From: Phialophora verrucosa | Lineage: Eukaryota > Ascomycota > Eurotiomycetes > Chaetothyriales > Herpotrichiellaceae | Assembly: GCA_002099365.1 (NCBI GenBank) | Contig: MSED01000003.1 | Coordinates: 434,001-498,000 of the forward strand | Length of the DNA stretch: 64,000 nucleotides | Direction: 5' to 3' | Shown here: positions 19,491-32,100 of the stretch, piece after piece | Layout of the letters: each line of letters begins with the position of its first letter | Numbering within the stretch: position 1 is the stretch's first letter | Made by a program: the position numbers and the translations under genes | The notes under the pieces: model-generated | Databases searched by the model: none | What the model was told of the DNA's origin: nothing | The model's input: the letters and a program-made list of their open reading frames with translations, nothing else

Positions 19491-21200
19491 TCACCGTTTG
19501 ATCTGAGCAGCTTTGAACCTGCTGACTCGTCTCCCGCTTTCTTCGTCCTCGAGAGGTGTGATTTCACCTTCTTCAGCATTTCCAAGGAATCCCCCTTCTT
19601 GGGCAAGTATGCGCTTGATTCGGTGTTGCTGATAGTCCCTTGCAATTTCGCGTTGGTGATCCTGATCGGAAAAGTCACTAGGGTCGGGTGCTGTTGGTGC
19701 TCTCGGCGAAGGGCGCTCGACCAGAGTTGAAGAGACAATCTCGGAGGGGGCCTGAGGTGTCGACTTGTGCTCAGCTTCCCCTCGTGGGAAACCCATGGAG
19801 GCAGCAAAGATTGGAGTCTGCGGCTGAGATTGACGTGCAGCCTTGAAACGCGACTGTTTGGCGGCACTTGGACCAGGAGGTGCTGGAGCAATAGCCTCCA
19901 CACCGTCCTGATCCGCCTCTCTTTCGACAATCGACTCGTTGATCGGTCGCAATCGTAGCTTTTCTGTCGTCTCTGTAGACATTGTCGCGGTTCCGGGAAT
20001 GTTGGCAGGAGGGTTCTCGGCAGCAATGTCTAGTTCTGAAGAGAATGCCACTTTCTTTCTCCCGAGCTTTCCCTTACTCGACTCGGCTTGCGCAGGATTG
20101 TTGTTCGCGGGCTTCAAGCTGCTCTTCTTAGACTGGTCGTCTCTTGCGATTGCCGCCTTTCGTGCAGCTTCGGCTGCAGGGGGCTGTTGCTCTTTCCCGA
20201 GTTGATCGATTGCTACTCCTGTTTGCGGTTCAGGTCCAACGTTCTTCAAACCTAGCTGCTTCTGCAACTCTTCCATTCTCTTCTGATAACTCTGCGACAA
20301 GACTAGCCCGCGGTTGCTTCTGCCGCTGTCATCTTCTGAATCATCTTGGGATCCCTCCTCCATATCCGCCTCGGAGTCGAAGTCCAGATCAAGGTCGCCA
20401 TCATCAAAGGCATCTGATGCCTCCCCCTCCTCGAGCTCTAGTTCGGCCACAATAGCCCCGACTTCATCCAAGCCCCTGCAATATTGCATCATTTCGCGGC
20501 GGAGTTCGGCTTCATCTGGAGTATCGTGGGGATTTGTGGGGAGCTGGCTCATCGAGAAATCTGTGTGTTGACGATTGGTATCGGCGGTATCCTGGGGCTG
20601 AGATGATGCAGTGGCTTCAGCGTTGCTCGGAGGAATAGCCTTTGTTATAGTGCCGTTTAACTCTTCTAGGTCTTCAACTCCGGCCTTCTTTAAGACATCC
20701 ACCAACTGGGACGCATCTGAGCCGGGAGTCTGCACTTTACTCGAAATAATGTTTCCTTCCTCATCGAGCTCCTCGGTGATCTCGGCCAGAGGTAGCCCAG
20801 CCTCATCTCGGTGACTGGGTTCTTCAGCCAGGAGAAGAGCATTCCGCTTCTTTTCTGCATCAGACAGCTGTTTACGAATGGTCTCGATGTTGCGGATAAC
20901 GTAGTCAACTCGCTTCGACAGCACATCAACCAGTTGGAGAGGACGACGAGGGCGGGAACCGGCGTCTAACAGAAGCTCTCGAAGCTCCTTTTCATCCACA
21001 AGTTCAGGTTTGGACTCTTTGGCGGCTTGCAGGCACTCTTCTGGAGTAGCGTCCTCGGGAACGCCCAAGAATTCTTCCCGGAGTCCTTCATAGTCAATCT
21101 CCAGAGCTTGCCAGTGTCGCAGCGCTTTACGGCACTTGGCAATGTTGTTTTCGAGCTCTGTCCGCTGCTGCTCGATGCGGGCAAGTGCCGATGCGTCCAT
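19491..21200 (-). CDS. bud27: Bud27/URI-type unconventional prefoldin
   Basis: 569 aa from ATG 21200, intronless. The N-terminal about 130 residues form the prefoldin-alpha-like coiled coil: LARIEQQRTELENNIAKC, a hairpin around the FLGVPEDA region, and VDYVIRNIETIRKQLSDAEK. The centre is acidic (EGEASDAFDDGDLDLDFDSE). The C-terminal third matches the fungal DUF3835 region: SRFKAARQSQ, HQREIARDYQQHRIKRILAQEGG and a second RRVSRFKAAQIKR. URI/Bud27 works in the cytoplasm in RNA polymerase assembly (binding Rpb5) and in translation/TOR signalling. It is divergent from the TFIIH gene TFB3, sharing a 374-bp upstream region. Confidence 0.88.
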   Translation of the reverse strand: MDASALARIEQQRTELENNIAKCRKALRHWQALEIDYEGLREEFLGVPEDATPEECLQAAKESKPELVDEKELRELLLDAGSRPRRPLQLVDVLSKRVDYVIRNIETIRKQLSDAEKKRNALLLAEEPSHRDEAGLPLAEITEELDEEGNIISSKVQTPGSDASQLVDVLKKAGVEDLEELNGTITKAIPPSNAEATASSQPQDTADTNRQHTDFSMSQLPTNPHDTPDEAELRREMMQYCRGLDEVGAIVAELELEEGEASDAFDDGDLDLDFDSEADMEEGSQDDSEDDSGRSNRGLVLSQSYQKRMEELQKQLGLKNVGPEPQTGVAIDQLGKEQQPPAAEAARKAAIARDDQSKKSSLKPANNNPAQAESSKGKLGRKKVAFSSELDIAAENPPANIPGTATMSTETTEKLRLRPINESIVEREADQDGVEAIAPAPPGPSAAKQSRFKAARQSQPQTPIFAASMGFPRGEAEHKSTPQAPSEIVSSTLVERPSPRAPTAPDPSDFSDQDHQREIARDYQQHRIKRILAQEGGFLGNAEEGEITPLEDEESGRRVSRFKAAQIKR

Positions 21201-21574
21201 TGACCTCGCGGGATATTAAGACGACGTGAATGTGTGTACAAGTCACCAATGATGGAGCTACACGGAATGGTTGTGGTTAGAAGAGTGGAATATTGAAGAA
21301 TTCCTTGCCATGAGGAATTTTGAACGCCACATCAAAAAGATTTGTCATTTCAAATTGCATAAGCCGTTCTGCCTCTGTTCGTTCTGTTCCATTCCTCATC
21401 ACACTGTTGTCACCTGTGTTCACAACCACATCCAAGATATCAGGCTTTTTTGCGATCTGTATCATTGCAAGATGCAGCCAGGACGGCGCACTTAGCATTG
21501 CAAACCGTAAAGTCCGTCACTTTTGGGGAAATATTGGAAGAGCAGAAGCGTTGACCAAGGATAGGCCCTCGACC
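21201..21574. promoter_or_regulatory. Shared upstream region of bud27 and tfb3
   Basis: 374 bp between the two divergent ATGs, with no other gene. One gene acts in RNA polymerase assembly and the other in TFIIH, so co-regulation is plausible but not shown. Confidence 0.4.
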
Positions 21575-22504
21575 ATGGACGATGATGATTTGAACCGTGA
21601 GACCGAATCTGCATCAGAGATCTCCAAAAGCGACATACTGACTCTGGATGGACTAGCCCCGAACAAGTGTCCGGTATGCGGGAGTGATCCTCGGACGCAC
21701 CCTGGCCTTCGGTTCAAGATCAATACAAAGTGCTATCACCGAATCTGTGAGGGCTGCGTGGATCGCAACTTCTCATCGGGCAAAGCAGAATGTCCGGTAG
21801 GCGGATGTCATGTCAGTCTCTGGAAGCGGGAATGGCGGACGCAAACGTTCGAAGACCTCAAGATCGAACGCGAGGTCGAGATCCGGAAGAGGGTCAACAA
21901 GATGTAAGTCCCGGCGTCGTGTCTTCCTATGCTCTGTCGCTAACTCGTCCCGTTCAGCCTCGATCGCAAAGAGGAAGAGTTTGAGACGAAGCGCGACTAC
22001 GATGATTTTCTGGAACTGCGGGAGGAGCTGATCATGAATTTGGTGCTACGCATCGATGTGGCAGCCACGAACCGCAAGCTGAAGGAATACGCCATCGCAA
22101 ACGGCTTGAAAGTGGATTCGAATGACGCCACGGCGGAGCCGGACAAGAAGGTCACCAAGAAGAAAGACGTCGATCCCACCATCGCTGACCAGAGTGGACT
22201 GATCAAGGGCTTGAAGAAGAAAGTCATTCGAGAGGCGGAGGCGCCCTACGATCCATTTATGGGCATGCCACGCAAGATGGACTATTACGAAGTCAACGAC
22301 AGCTACATTGCACGCGCCAAAGGGAAGCCAGCAGAATCTATGCTTGTGGCAGGGTACGACTTTGGCCAGTACATGGATGAATGTCTTTTACGGGCATTTG
22401 CTGGGCTTGGAGTTTTTATTGAAGATGAGATGGCGGCGAAGAGCAACACAGCCGTCCCAGTGCCAGACACTGGAGCCACCCCGGCCGCGGAGGGTGTGTT
22501 TTGA
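21575..22504 (+). CDS. tfb3: TFB3/MAT1, RING subunit of TFIIH (CDK-activating kinase assembly factor)
   Basis: Exons 21575-21903 and 21958-22504, 291 aa. The 54-bp intron has donor GTAAGT, a CTAAC branch site and acceptor CAG. The N-terminal RING is complete: Cys32, Cys35, Cys53, His55, Cys58, Cys61, Cys73 and Cys78 in the MAT1-specific spacing (CPVCGSD, CYHRICEGC, CPVGGC). A long coiled-coil follows (RKEEEFETKRDYDDF, DVAATNRKLKEYA), then a C-terminal segment that in homologues activates Kin28/Cyclin H. The protein bridges core TFIIH and the kinase module in the nucleus. It is slightly shorter than yeast Tfb3 (321 aa). The copia LTR starts 365 bp after its stop. Confidence 0.95.
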
Positions 22505-22869
22505 GCATATTACCACGGAGCGAATAGAGCGGGCACTCGAATGGATTCTGATCCAAATGTACGTTATCCACCTTGATGAAAGAAGAGCGCTGATACCGCG
22601 TCCGATAAGATGCAGTAACGCTACTACCAGCTTGATAGTCTAGCACGTGTTGCTCCCGCCCTTGACTGCTTTGGACAGGATGTGGAAGCAGAGTCTCCAA
22701 GGACAAAACGCACCCTCTGCATGGGAGTTTTTCAACCTCACACTCGCGGGCTTTGACACAATGTCCTGGCCCACCGCTCTCCCTGTCCAGTGGCCGGGAA
22801 GAAATACGCTTCAGTGGAACATACACATGGCCCCACCGCATATTCCCTGGACTGCGACAAGGGTTATAG
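22505..22869. other. Intergenic, TFB3 3' flank up to the transposon
   Basis: 365 bp with normal CpA/TpG content, so not affected by RIP. No gene supported. Confidence 0.5.
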
Positions 22870-23127
22870 TGTTGAAGTTGAGGCGCTATTTGGCAGTCAT
22901 ATATGCATATATCCTTGTGCAACTGTCTGCCTTATTTACAGAGGTCTTTGCGCCTTCTTATATATCTGAAAGACGCCTGTGCCTCTCTGCCTCAACACCA
23001 CCACCCGAGGCACCTCTGAGGCACTCGGGGGCACTCTGAGGCACTCGGAGGTACTCTGAGGCACTCTTGAGACGCGCCGTTATCTCACGGCGCCGACGAG
23101 GTGCCTCGGAGTGTACCTAGTTTAATA
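22870..23127 (-). repeat. Copia 3' LTR (left copy)
   Basis: 258 bp. It aligns without gaps to 39969-40226 with 18 differences, all C/T or G/A transitions, and 17 of them in CpA/TpG context. In plus orientation it starts TGTTGAAGTTGAGGCGC and ends with a mutated ...TTTAATA (TTCAACA in the other copy). It contains an imperfect GAGGCACTC array. Confidence 0.95.
22997..23073. repeat. GAGGCACTC-type tandem array inside LTR
   Basis: Six or so imperfect 9-14 bp units containing gaggcac(c)tc in the left LTR. The same array is present in the right LTR near 40097-40170. Confidence 0.75.
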
Positions 23128-25956
23128 TACCCTCCTAGGGCGGGATTGCTTCTTAATCTCGGCCTAAATATTAACTAGGTTGAGCTGTTATGTAAAACAC
23201 TTAAATACCTGTCTTAGGAGAGGTTTTATAAGGCCGTCTACCTTTATAGCGCTGGTAGAGACCTATTTAACGTCGATAGTACCTTCTTAAACCTCTTAGC
23301 GTAACTAGTGCTGGTGTATATTAATATAGCGTAGGCGGGTTATAAGGAGAGGTTCCTTAGCCTTTAGAAGGCGTATTATTTACTTATTATCTAACTATAT
23401 TATAAGGCCTCCGTTAAAGCTAAAGTTAATATAGTTAAAGAACCTCTATTAGTATAGTAGTTTCTTTACGGAATAAGATAACGTTAGTAACTTTACCTCG
23501 GTAGTTAATATTATAACTATTACTTATTTTAAGGTCTTTTAGTTAATCGGGCTGTTATATAAGCTAAAGAGGTACTTATTAAAGCTCTTCTTATTTATAT
23601 TATTAATAAATATAATATTTAAATAGTACTTAAATAGAAAAGAAAATAGTTAAGTAAATAGCTATATTTTAACCTTTAAAGGCTTAAGTACGCCTCTATA
23701 TTTGATTATAAGATATTTTAAATAGCTAAGATAAGCTAATACTCTATTAATAAAGTATATATACTCTAACGAGAGGTTTTATAAATACTAAGAGAGGATT
23801 AAGACTGCCTTTATAACGTCCGGTCTAGTAATAATAGCTATAAAATTAATTAAGTTAATATATAACTAGAATTTATATTTATTTAAGGCTAATACTTCAC
23901 CTTTATACCGATTTAATATATCTATTAATAAAGGTATTTATATAAAGTACTTAATATTAAAATATATAATTATCTTATTAATATAAGAATCTTAGTATAG
24001 CTAGAAGAGGTATTTAGGTTTATCGCGAATAATATATATACTAAGGAACTAGTTAGCCTCTATAATCTCTCTTAATTTAAAGTCTCTCTATAGTTTATTA
24101 ACTAGCTCTTACGCCTTTAGAGCGTCTTCTTTTAAGAAGAGGAGAATAATATTATTAATATAGAAAAAGAAGATAACCTAACTATTTACTAGTATATAGT
24201 TTACGCTAAAGACTCTCTTAAGGCCTAGTTTAGTGACGATATTTACTAAATAGTTATACTAGAGGTATAGTAACTATTTAAGGCCGTATAGGGCCTTTAG
24301 AAGCTAGAGGACTCTATTATTTTATTAAAACCCTAGTAGCTATTTAATTATTATATCTTTATCGATATTACTATTAAAGAAGGTATTAATAATATTAAGC
24401 TATATAATTTTAAGGTTAAACGCTACTAAGAGTACTATTAGCGCTCTAAAATATTAAATTACGAGTATTATAGTATAGTTATCCTTTTAAAAGGTCTAAA
24501 GGTCTTTTTAAATATAAATTCGCGCCTTAAACTTATTTAAATAACTATTTATATTAAACTTATACTTAAACACCTAGAGGAGTAGTAATAACTTATACTA
24601 AAGTTATCTAGGAACCTCTCGGAATATTTCTCTTGCCTTTAATACCTTAAACTCTATATAGGCTACTATAATAAAGTATTTACTAAACGGATACTTACTA
24701 AAGTCTCTTTAGCCTTTTAGTTCTAGAGGTAATATATCCCTATAAATCTTTAGCTTATTTAGGTCTTAAGATACTACTACTAGTGCTAGTACTTTATTTA
24801 TCGCCCGAGAACCCTCTATAAGAGCTATAGAGAAGCTATAATAGTATTTTAAAGGTTCTTTAGTATTTAAAATAAACTATATTAGCCGTCTCTTCTTTCT
24901 TTTATATTTTAAACCTTTAGGGAGGATATTATCGTCGCTTAGTACTATAGAAATTTTATATATATAGGGTGCTAAGTTTAGTCTCTACTCTATTAGTCTT
25001 TCCTATATAGCCTATATTAGTTTATATATATCTTTTACCCTCCTAGATAAAGACGAAGGGGGTATAATAAAGTTATTATCTATTATATTAAGCGTATATA
25101 CGGTATTAGGCGTATTTACCTCTAGTTAAGATATTCTTAAAGACTAAGAAGACCCTCGGTATAGAGTAATTTCTAATATTATATCGGAAGAATTACTTAT
25201 TCTAGTAATTATTTATACCTTAGGTAAGTTACCTCTTCTTAATTATACCCTTTAGCTTTATCTTATAGTAGTATTTATAACTTTATCTTCGTCCTCTTTA
25301 TCTTTATCTTCTTATAATTATATACCTTTAGAGATACCGCCGAGGACGTTAAGATTAATAATATCGGTGTCCGATTTAAAGCTGTCGATTTATAAGAGAT
25401 ACGGTATATCTTACGGGTTAAACTTTTAGCCTTCGTTAAAATATATATTATATATTTATATAATTTTATATCTGTTTTAAGGGTTCTAGATACGCTATAT
25501 ATTAGTTAAATTATACTCGACTAAATAACTAATTAATACCTTCGTATTTAGCTTCTTCTTCTTTAGTATATTATATAGCAGCTAGTATATCTTTAAACTA
25601 ATAATATAAAGGTATCTAAGGCTCGGTTTATTACTTATTATAGCCTTAAAGGGTGTCTTTTAGTTAAGTTTACGTATTAGGGTTCTATTTATTAAATATA
25701 TAGCTGTTTTAATAATTTTAGGCTAAAGGTTATAAGGTAACTATAAGGCCTATTTAAGAGTATAAGTCTTTATAGTAAGTATTTTACTATATCTTTTTAT
25801 ATATTTATTTTATACTAAGGTATATAGGGCACTCGGTTTAATTATAATACTTTATTCTTAAAGATATTCCTTTACCTCCTCTCCTACCGCTATCTTATTA
25901 TTAATATAAATAATCCCTATACGCTAGTAGTATTATAACTTAATATAGGCTAATAA
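23128..25956 (-). pseudogene. Copia pol remnant: integrase 3' part, reverse transcriptase, RNase H
   Basis: Minus-strand translation, interrupted by many stops at former Gln/Trp codons, shows the copia integrase segment with a YLINRT motif near 25640-25745. The RT entry motif (KARIY-like) is near 24510-24530. The RT signature LLKALYGLK is at about 24281-24306, and the catalytic box, decayed to Y-I-N-N where copia has Y-V-D-D, is near 24151-24175. RNase H would fall at 23.2-23.9 kb, but I could not confirm its residues. Nothing here is expressible. Confidence 0.85.
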
Positions 25957-26255
25957 TATAATAGAGCGGTAATACTTATAGCGCTAATTAGCTATATATA
26001 CCTATATAATATATAAATAAGTAACTATACTATCTAATTAGTTAAATCCTTAGCGTAAGGCTATATACCTCCGCTATATATTATAGGTAAATTAGTTATA
26101 CGTATTTAATATATATATATACTATAGGTAATAAAATATATAATACTATTCTTTATAAAGCTATTTATTACTATATAGTGTGCCGAGAATAAAGAGATAG
26201 TACCTACCGCTATACGACCCTCTACCTAGAGGCTATAAAGCCTTACCCTAGTTTA
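25957..26255 (+). repeat. Gypsy 5' LTR
   Basis: Direct repeat of 37316-37614, same length. It starts tataatag (TG probably decayed to TA) and ends ctagttta (CA decayed to TA). The two copies differ mostly by transitions, plus a small rearranged stretch near base 10. Confidence 0.88.
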
Positions 26256-27200
26256 TTAGTGCCTTTAATAAGAACGTTCGCCTAAGAATATTTAGACTAT
26301 AGTAACGCGGGTAAGTCTATACGCGGCAGGACGATTAAATAAACGATTAAACGACGAAACGACGATATAACGCTATAAATAAATAAGGACCGACTAAACT
26401 AACTACTTACCTATCTACTAACTAATTAACTAAAATTAGAGAAGCTAGCTATATATATAGGACCGCTGTACGGGGGAGTTGTCTAAATTACTAGCTAAGT
26501 AAGTTCGTCCCGCTGTATAGGCGTAAGTTATAAACTATACTAGCTATTTAAGGAGACCGCTGCTTAAGGTATTCTTTTAGGGTCTTAGCTATATATATTA
26601 ACTATTACTATATAGAGTAGAAACTAATAACTAAGCGACTATCTAAAAGACTTAAGACTAATAACTAGTACTTAAAGAGAGGAACACGGTTAACCCTAAT
26701 ACCCCTTAAGCTCTAGAAGAGAGTAGGCTACTTAAGACTAAAGATTTACTCGATAAGGAGCTAGTGTTAAAGTATTAGCTATATTCGGTAAAGAGAGACT
26801 TAATAGTTAAATATAAAGGAATAACTATAGATAGCGACGAAGATTACTAAAATCGAATTAAAAGAGAGGATCCTCTAAAGCCTCTAAGACTATCTATAAA
26901 TACTTAAGAAGCGGTAATTATTAATTACTAAGAGAAGTAGTCTTTTATATATATAAAAATAATAAAATATATAAATATTTAGAATTTAGATTACTTTATT
27001 TAAAAAGATAAGACTTATATTTATTTTATTTTATTAATTTAATAAAGAAGAGCGGAAGATAGCTTTATCTAAGGTTTCGAATAGAAAAGGAAAGGTAGTA
27101 TCGTTTACCGCGGCGAGCGATATTATATAAAGATTATTAACGCCGGAAATCTTAATACCGCTAGTATATACTCCGCCTATAGTAATATTTATAAGAGAGA
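26256..27200 (+). other. Gypsy 5' internal leader, nothing assigned
   Basis: AT-rich RIP-affected sequence between the 5' LTR and the first recognisable gag residues. I could not identify a tRNA primer-binding site. Confidence 0.4.
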
Positions 27201-28950
27201 TACCTTAGAGCTTAGATAGAAGCGATAACTTACTATACTTTAACGGAAGGAACGCGACTACCTTCTTTAAGGAGTTTAAAGAGCTATACGGATATAATTA
27301 AGTAATAAATAATAAAGAGTATATTTAAAGATTTATATATTTTATATTAAAGATAGAGAAAAAGAGGTATAAAGAGCTTATAGAGTATAATAAGATAGAT
27401 TAAATAAAGTTTAAAGAGAGAGTTTTAGATAAATATAAAGATTAAGATAAGATATAGTAAATAATAAGTATATACTACCTTTATACGCTCTTAAGATATT
27501 ATCGCGATAAGTCCTAGAACCTTAATTTATACCTCTATTAGTTCTATAAGGCTATAAAGTATCTAATTAATAATAGAGCGGAGACTAACTATACTTATTA
27601 TTATCTTTTCCTCTCTAGACTACTAAAGGTATATATAGATAAGATCCGGAAGAAGCAGAACTTACTAAATAGAAAGCTAGAAAACTTGAACTTCTAGAAG
27701 TGCTAAAAATAGGTAAGAGACTTATAGAAAGTTAATAATAAGACTAATAAGTTTATATAGGGTATACTAAACAAGGAATATTAAGATTTAGTATACAAAA
27801 AGAAGACTCGACCTTTTATATTCTAGAAAGAGGAAGCTTAAGAAGATAAACGTTAAAAGGACTAAATAGATAGTATAGCTGTAAAGACTAAAGAGAATAT
27901 ATAAATATAGTTAGTAAAGCTTATAACCTTAAGAAATACTATATCTTCAGTAAATAAACTAACTTAACTAATAGAAGCGCTTATACTACCGATCTAAATA
28001 TATAATATAATTACTCTTAACTTTATAAATAGATTAATTAAAGCCTTAAGGGGAGTTCCTTTAGAAGTAATTTAGCCTTTTTAGGGACCTTCTTTCTAAG
28101 AACAGTTAATAAGGTTTAAAGGTAATCTATAGTACTATACTAAAGGGTAATCTAGTCGGCGTAAGTTAAATATAAGTACTACTAGAGGGAGCTACTTTCT
28201 TTACGACTAATAAGGCTATATATTATATAAAGATCTATAGTAGATATATTAAAAGGCTACCGGCGTATTATATCTTAACCTAGATTATAAGATTACACTA
28301 GAGAGGTTCCGCGGTTAAGACCGGCCCTTACTAGTACTACTGATTCTATAAAAAGAGACGAAGCCTAAATATCTAAAATAGATTACGCGTAAGATCGATA
28401 AGTATACTAGTATCTCTTCTAAATAGCTATATAGTATAAAGGAAGAGGATCTAAAGCCTCCTTTAAAAAGAATAAACCTTATTCGAGCGGTAAAATTAAA
28501 GTTAAATTATAGTACACTAGAAGACTCGGAAAATAATTTATATATATTAAAGCTAATTAGGCTAAAAGGAATTTATATTAATTAGCCGAAGACTAATATT
28601 TATATTAACGCTCTTAGAAAGCGACCGGTACTATAGTAAGAAGGATATATATAAGCGAAGTACCCCCGAACTAATATATATAAACCTATTATAGATAGTT
28701 AGCGATATTATATAATATAATAAATAAGACCGAATAGAGAGATTATCTTTAATAGTACTATAGATAATATTTCCGCGCTAGAATAGTTAACTAATTAAAG
28801 GCTATTAATAACCCTATATAATATATAAGATAACCGAATATATAACCCGTAATTAGAAGATACTAAGATAGGCGATAATAATAAATATATACGCCTAAGG
28901 CGAGTTTTATAACACCTATATATTATAAAGGAGATATAATATAGACCGCT
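27201..28950 (+). pseudogene. Gypsy gag remnant
   Basis: From about 27230 a plus frame broken only by TAA/TAG at likely Gln/Trp positions shows the retrotransposon gag pattern: YFNGRNATTFFKEFKELYGY, then a charged helical domain (YLYTLLRYYRDKS, LYLYQFYKAIKYL). It fades after about 28000. A zinc knuckle was not seen. Confidence 0.7.
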
Positions 28951-29199
28951 TAGTCCTAGGCCTCTCCGGAAGGTACTCTCGTAAGATTTAAATAGTACCG
29001 GGAGAATTATTAATTAGCTATTAAGTTAAGAGGTAACTATTTAATTATAGGACCTGCTATTAATAAAAGAAGTACACGATAAGTAGTTTTCTTATAAGTA
29101 TTAACACTATAATAAAGGTAGGTAAAAGCTAATTTATTAGATATATTCTCTATAAGTTAGAATAATATAGACTTAAGAAGGACTTATTATAAGAATTAA

Positions 29200-32100
29200 T
29201 ATAATATAAATAAGCTTTAATAAGGACTGTTTAATATATTCGCGATTATATTATAGCAGCTACCTTTATTTATTAGTAAAGATATAGGGGTAGTATAAAG
29301 ATTTATTATTAGATACTAAAGTAAAGATTAATTTAATATCCTTAAATTTAGTTAAAGACCGGGGATTATCTTAACTTATATAAAAGATAAAGTTTATCTA
29401 TAATATTATAGGATTTAATAGAGATTAAGAAGATTTTATAAATATAATTAAAGATATAGTAGTTAATATCGCCGGTATTAAAGTCTTAATTAATATTTAT
29501 ATAATAGATATTATAGATCTAATATATCGCTTTATTTTAGGTAAGCTATTCTAAAAGGCTACTTAAGGCTTAGTCTAGAAGAAGAATAATAATATATATA
29601 TTATAAGTCTAATAGATAGCTTTAATAAGAAACGGCTTTAGCTTCTTATATAGTTAGCTTCGAATCTTAGTAATAATATAATAATAAGATTAATAGTTAA
29701 GCTTATATATATATCTACTTTAAAAGGCTAGGCGAGTATAAAGAGATAAAAAGGCCTATACTCGCTTTAATTAGGGCTTAGCGAAATTAAGAGAGAATAT
29801 AAATAATTAACTTTAAGATAAATAAGAATAATACTTTAATCTCTATCTTAAATACTTATAATTTAAGCGATAATAAGCTTAATAAGATATATTTTTAGGC
29901 TTAACCTTTTAATATTAAAGATAACTAGTAACTAGTAAAGTCTTTAAGATTATTTAATAAAGAAGTTATAATATAAAACTTAAAGAATAAATAATATTAT
30001 AAATAATATTAATTTAGGAAGCCTTTAGAAACTTAAATAAATACCTTATATAAGCGAAAGGCTAATAAAGTAAAACTTATTAATTCGGATTTCTAAGATA
30101 GTTCGACGCTTAGTAGGCTCTTAGACTAGTGTATAAGGGTATAGGAGTAGGTAATAGCTGCCTATAACAGCCGGCTATATATATTCTCGGATTAAATAAG
30201 TCTATACTTTACTAGATTTCCTTAGGGGTAACGCTTAACGCCCGAATATCTAGAGAAACTAGTTATCGGATCTAATCTAACGCCTAATAAGAAGGAGATT
30301 CTTATAGAGATCCTATATAACCGTAAAGGAGCTCTAGCTTAGGACCTTAAAGAAATCGGGCGGATTTATCGAAAAATAGCACCTTTATAGGTAATAAGGA
30401 TTATTCTATATACTCTATAATAAGTAAAGAGCTTCTTTATTCCGAAGGTACTTAAGCTAATAGTAATTATATTAATAAAGAAGAAAATTAACTTAAATCT
30501 CTTTAAACTAAAGTATAGATTATACCGGAATCTATTCTTCCTAGTTAAAAAGAAAAAGCTTAAGAAGTATTAATTAGTAATTATAGTATAGAATATTAAC
30601 TAAATAATAATTTAAGATATAAATCTACCTCCTTTAGCTAACGACTTTACAGAAGAGTTCGGCGAAATATAGATAACCTCTTTATTAAATTAGCTCTTAG
30701 GCTATAATTAAATTAAACTTATAAAAGAGAGCCGAGATCTAATAAGGATTTATACTTTAATTAAACTTATTTATTATATAACGCTTCTATAAGATATAAC
30801 TAATTCTATAGTATAATTCGTATAGATTATAAACTAGATTCTAAAGAAATAGATACTAAAAGTTACTCGGCTATTCTTAGATAATATTAATATAAAAGGA
30901 CTAAAGAGTAACTATTAGCAACTAGAGGTAGTTCCCTAAGTATATTTATATATACTAAAATATCTAATAAATCTAGACGCGGTGCTACTTAATCTTAAGC
31001 TTACTAGTGCTACTATAGTCGGATAAAAGCTGCAGCTCTATATACGAAGGATTAAGATAGTTAGGTATATTTATAATTAGGACGGATAATATCTATAATA
31101 GTCTAAGATTTATAAAATCCTAATATAGCTAACTTTAATAAACTAGCTAGAACTTTATAGATTCCTTAGGATCTATATATATTATTATATATAGATTTTT
31201 TATTTTACAATAATAGTAGAGCCTTTATATAACCTACTTTAAAAGAATATTATTTAGGTCTAGATAAAAATATACACTAAGAGTATAGAAGAATTAAAGA
31301 AAGCGTTATCCTCTACTCCTATATTAATTAGTCTAGACTATTAAGAAGACACTAGCTTAATTATACTTACTATTAACGCTAGCGGAAGAGGCTAGGGCGC
31401 TATAATTATATAGATAGACCTAGTAATAAGTAAATAATATATTATAAGGTATAAGAGCGGTATTTAATCTAAAACTAAGAGAGAATATAATATACTTAAG
31501 CGAGAAGCTTATAGATTACTAAAAGCCCTTAAGAAGTTTAAATAATAGCTATATACTATTTACTTTATTATAGAGACCGATATAATAACTCTTACGGCCT
31601 AGCTTAACTAGTAATCGACCGACTTACCCGAGGCTGTTATTAATTAATAGCTAATATAGATCCGTAAGTTTAATTTTAAAGTATAGTATATTCTAAGTAA
31701 ATAAAATATAGTTATCGATACCTTATCTTAATATCCTCCGACTTAGGAAGACATTAAAGAAGCTAAATAGAAAGAGGATATTAAAGAATAGATTAAAGCT
31801 TAGATACTCTTTATATAGGGAAGCCTTTAACTAATTAAGTAGAATATTATTTATTAAAACTTTATATTAATAAGACCTATAGTTACTTATATCTAAGATT
31901 AATCTATAAGCTTTAGTAAACCTTATATAATCTAGTTATTTAAGGGAAAGTATTTAGAGGAATTAAAGAGACTCGCTAAATATTTATAAGACTAGTAATA
32001 TCCTCTAGAGATAAATAATAATAAGTTTTAGAAACTATAAAAGGACTTAGCTAACTACTTTATTAGAGAAAGGTACTTATTTCGAAAGCTAATAGAAAAT

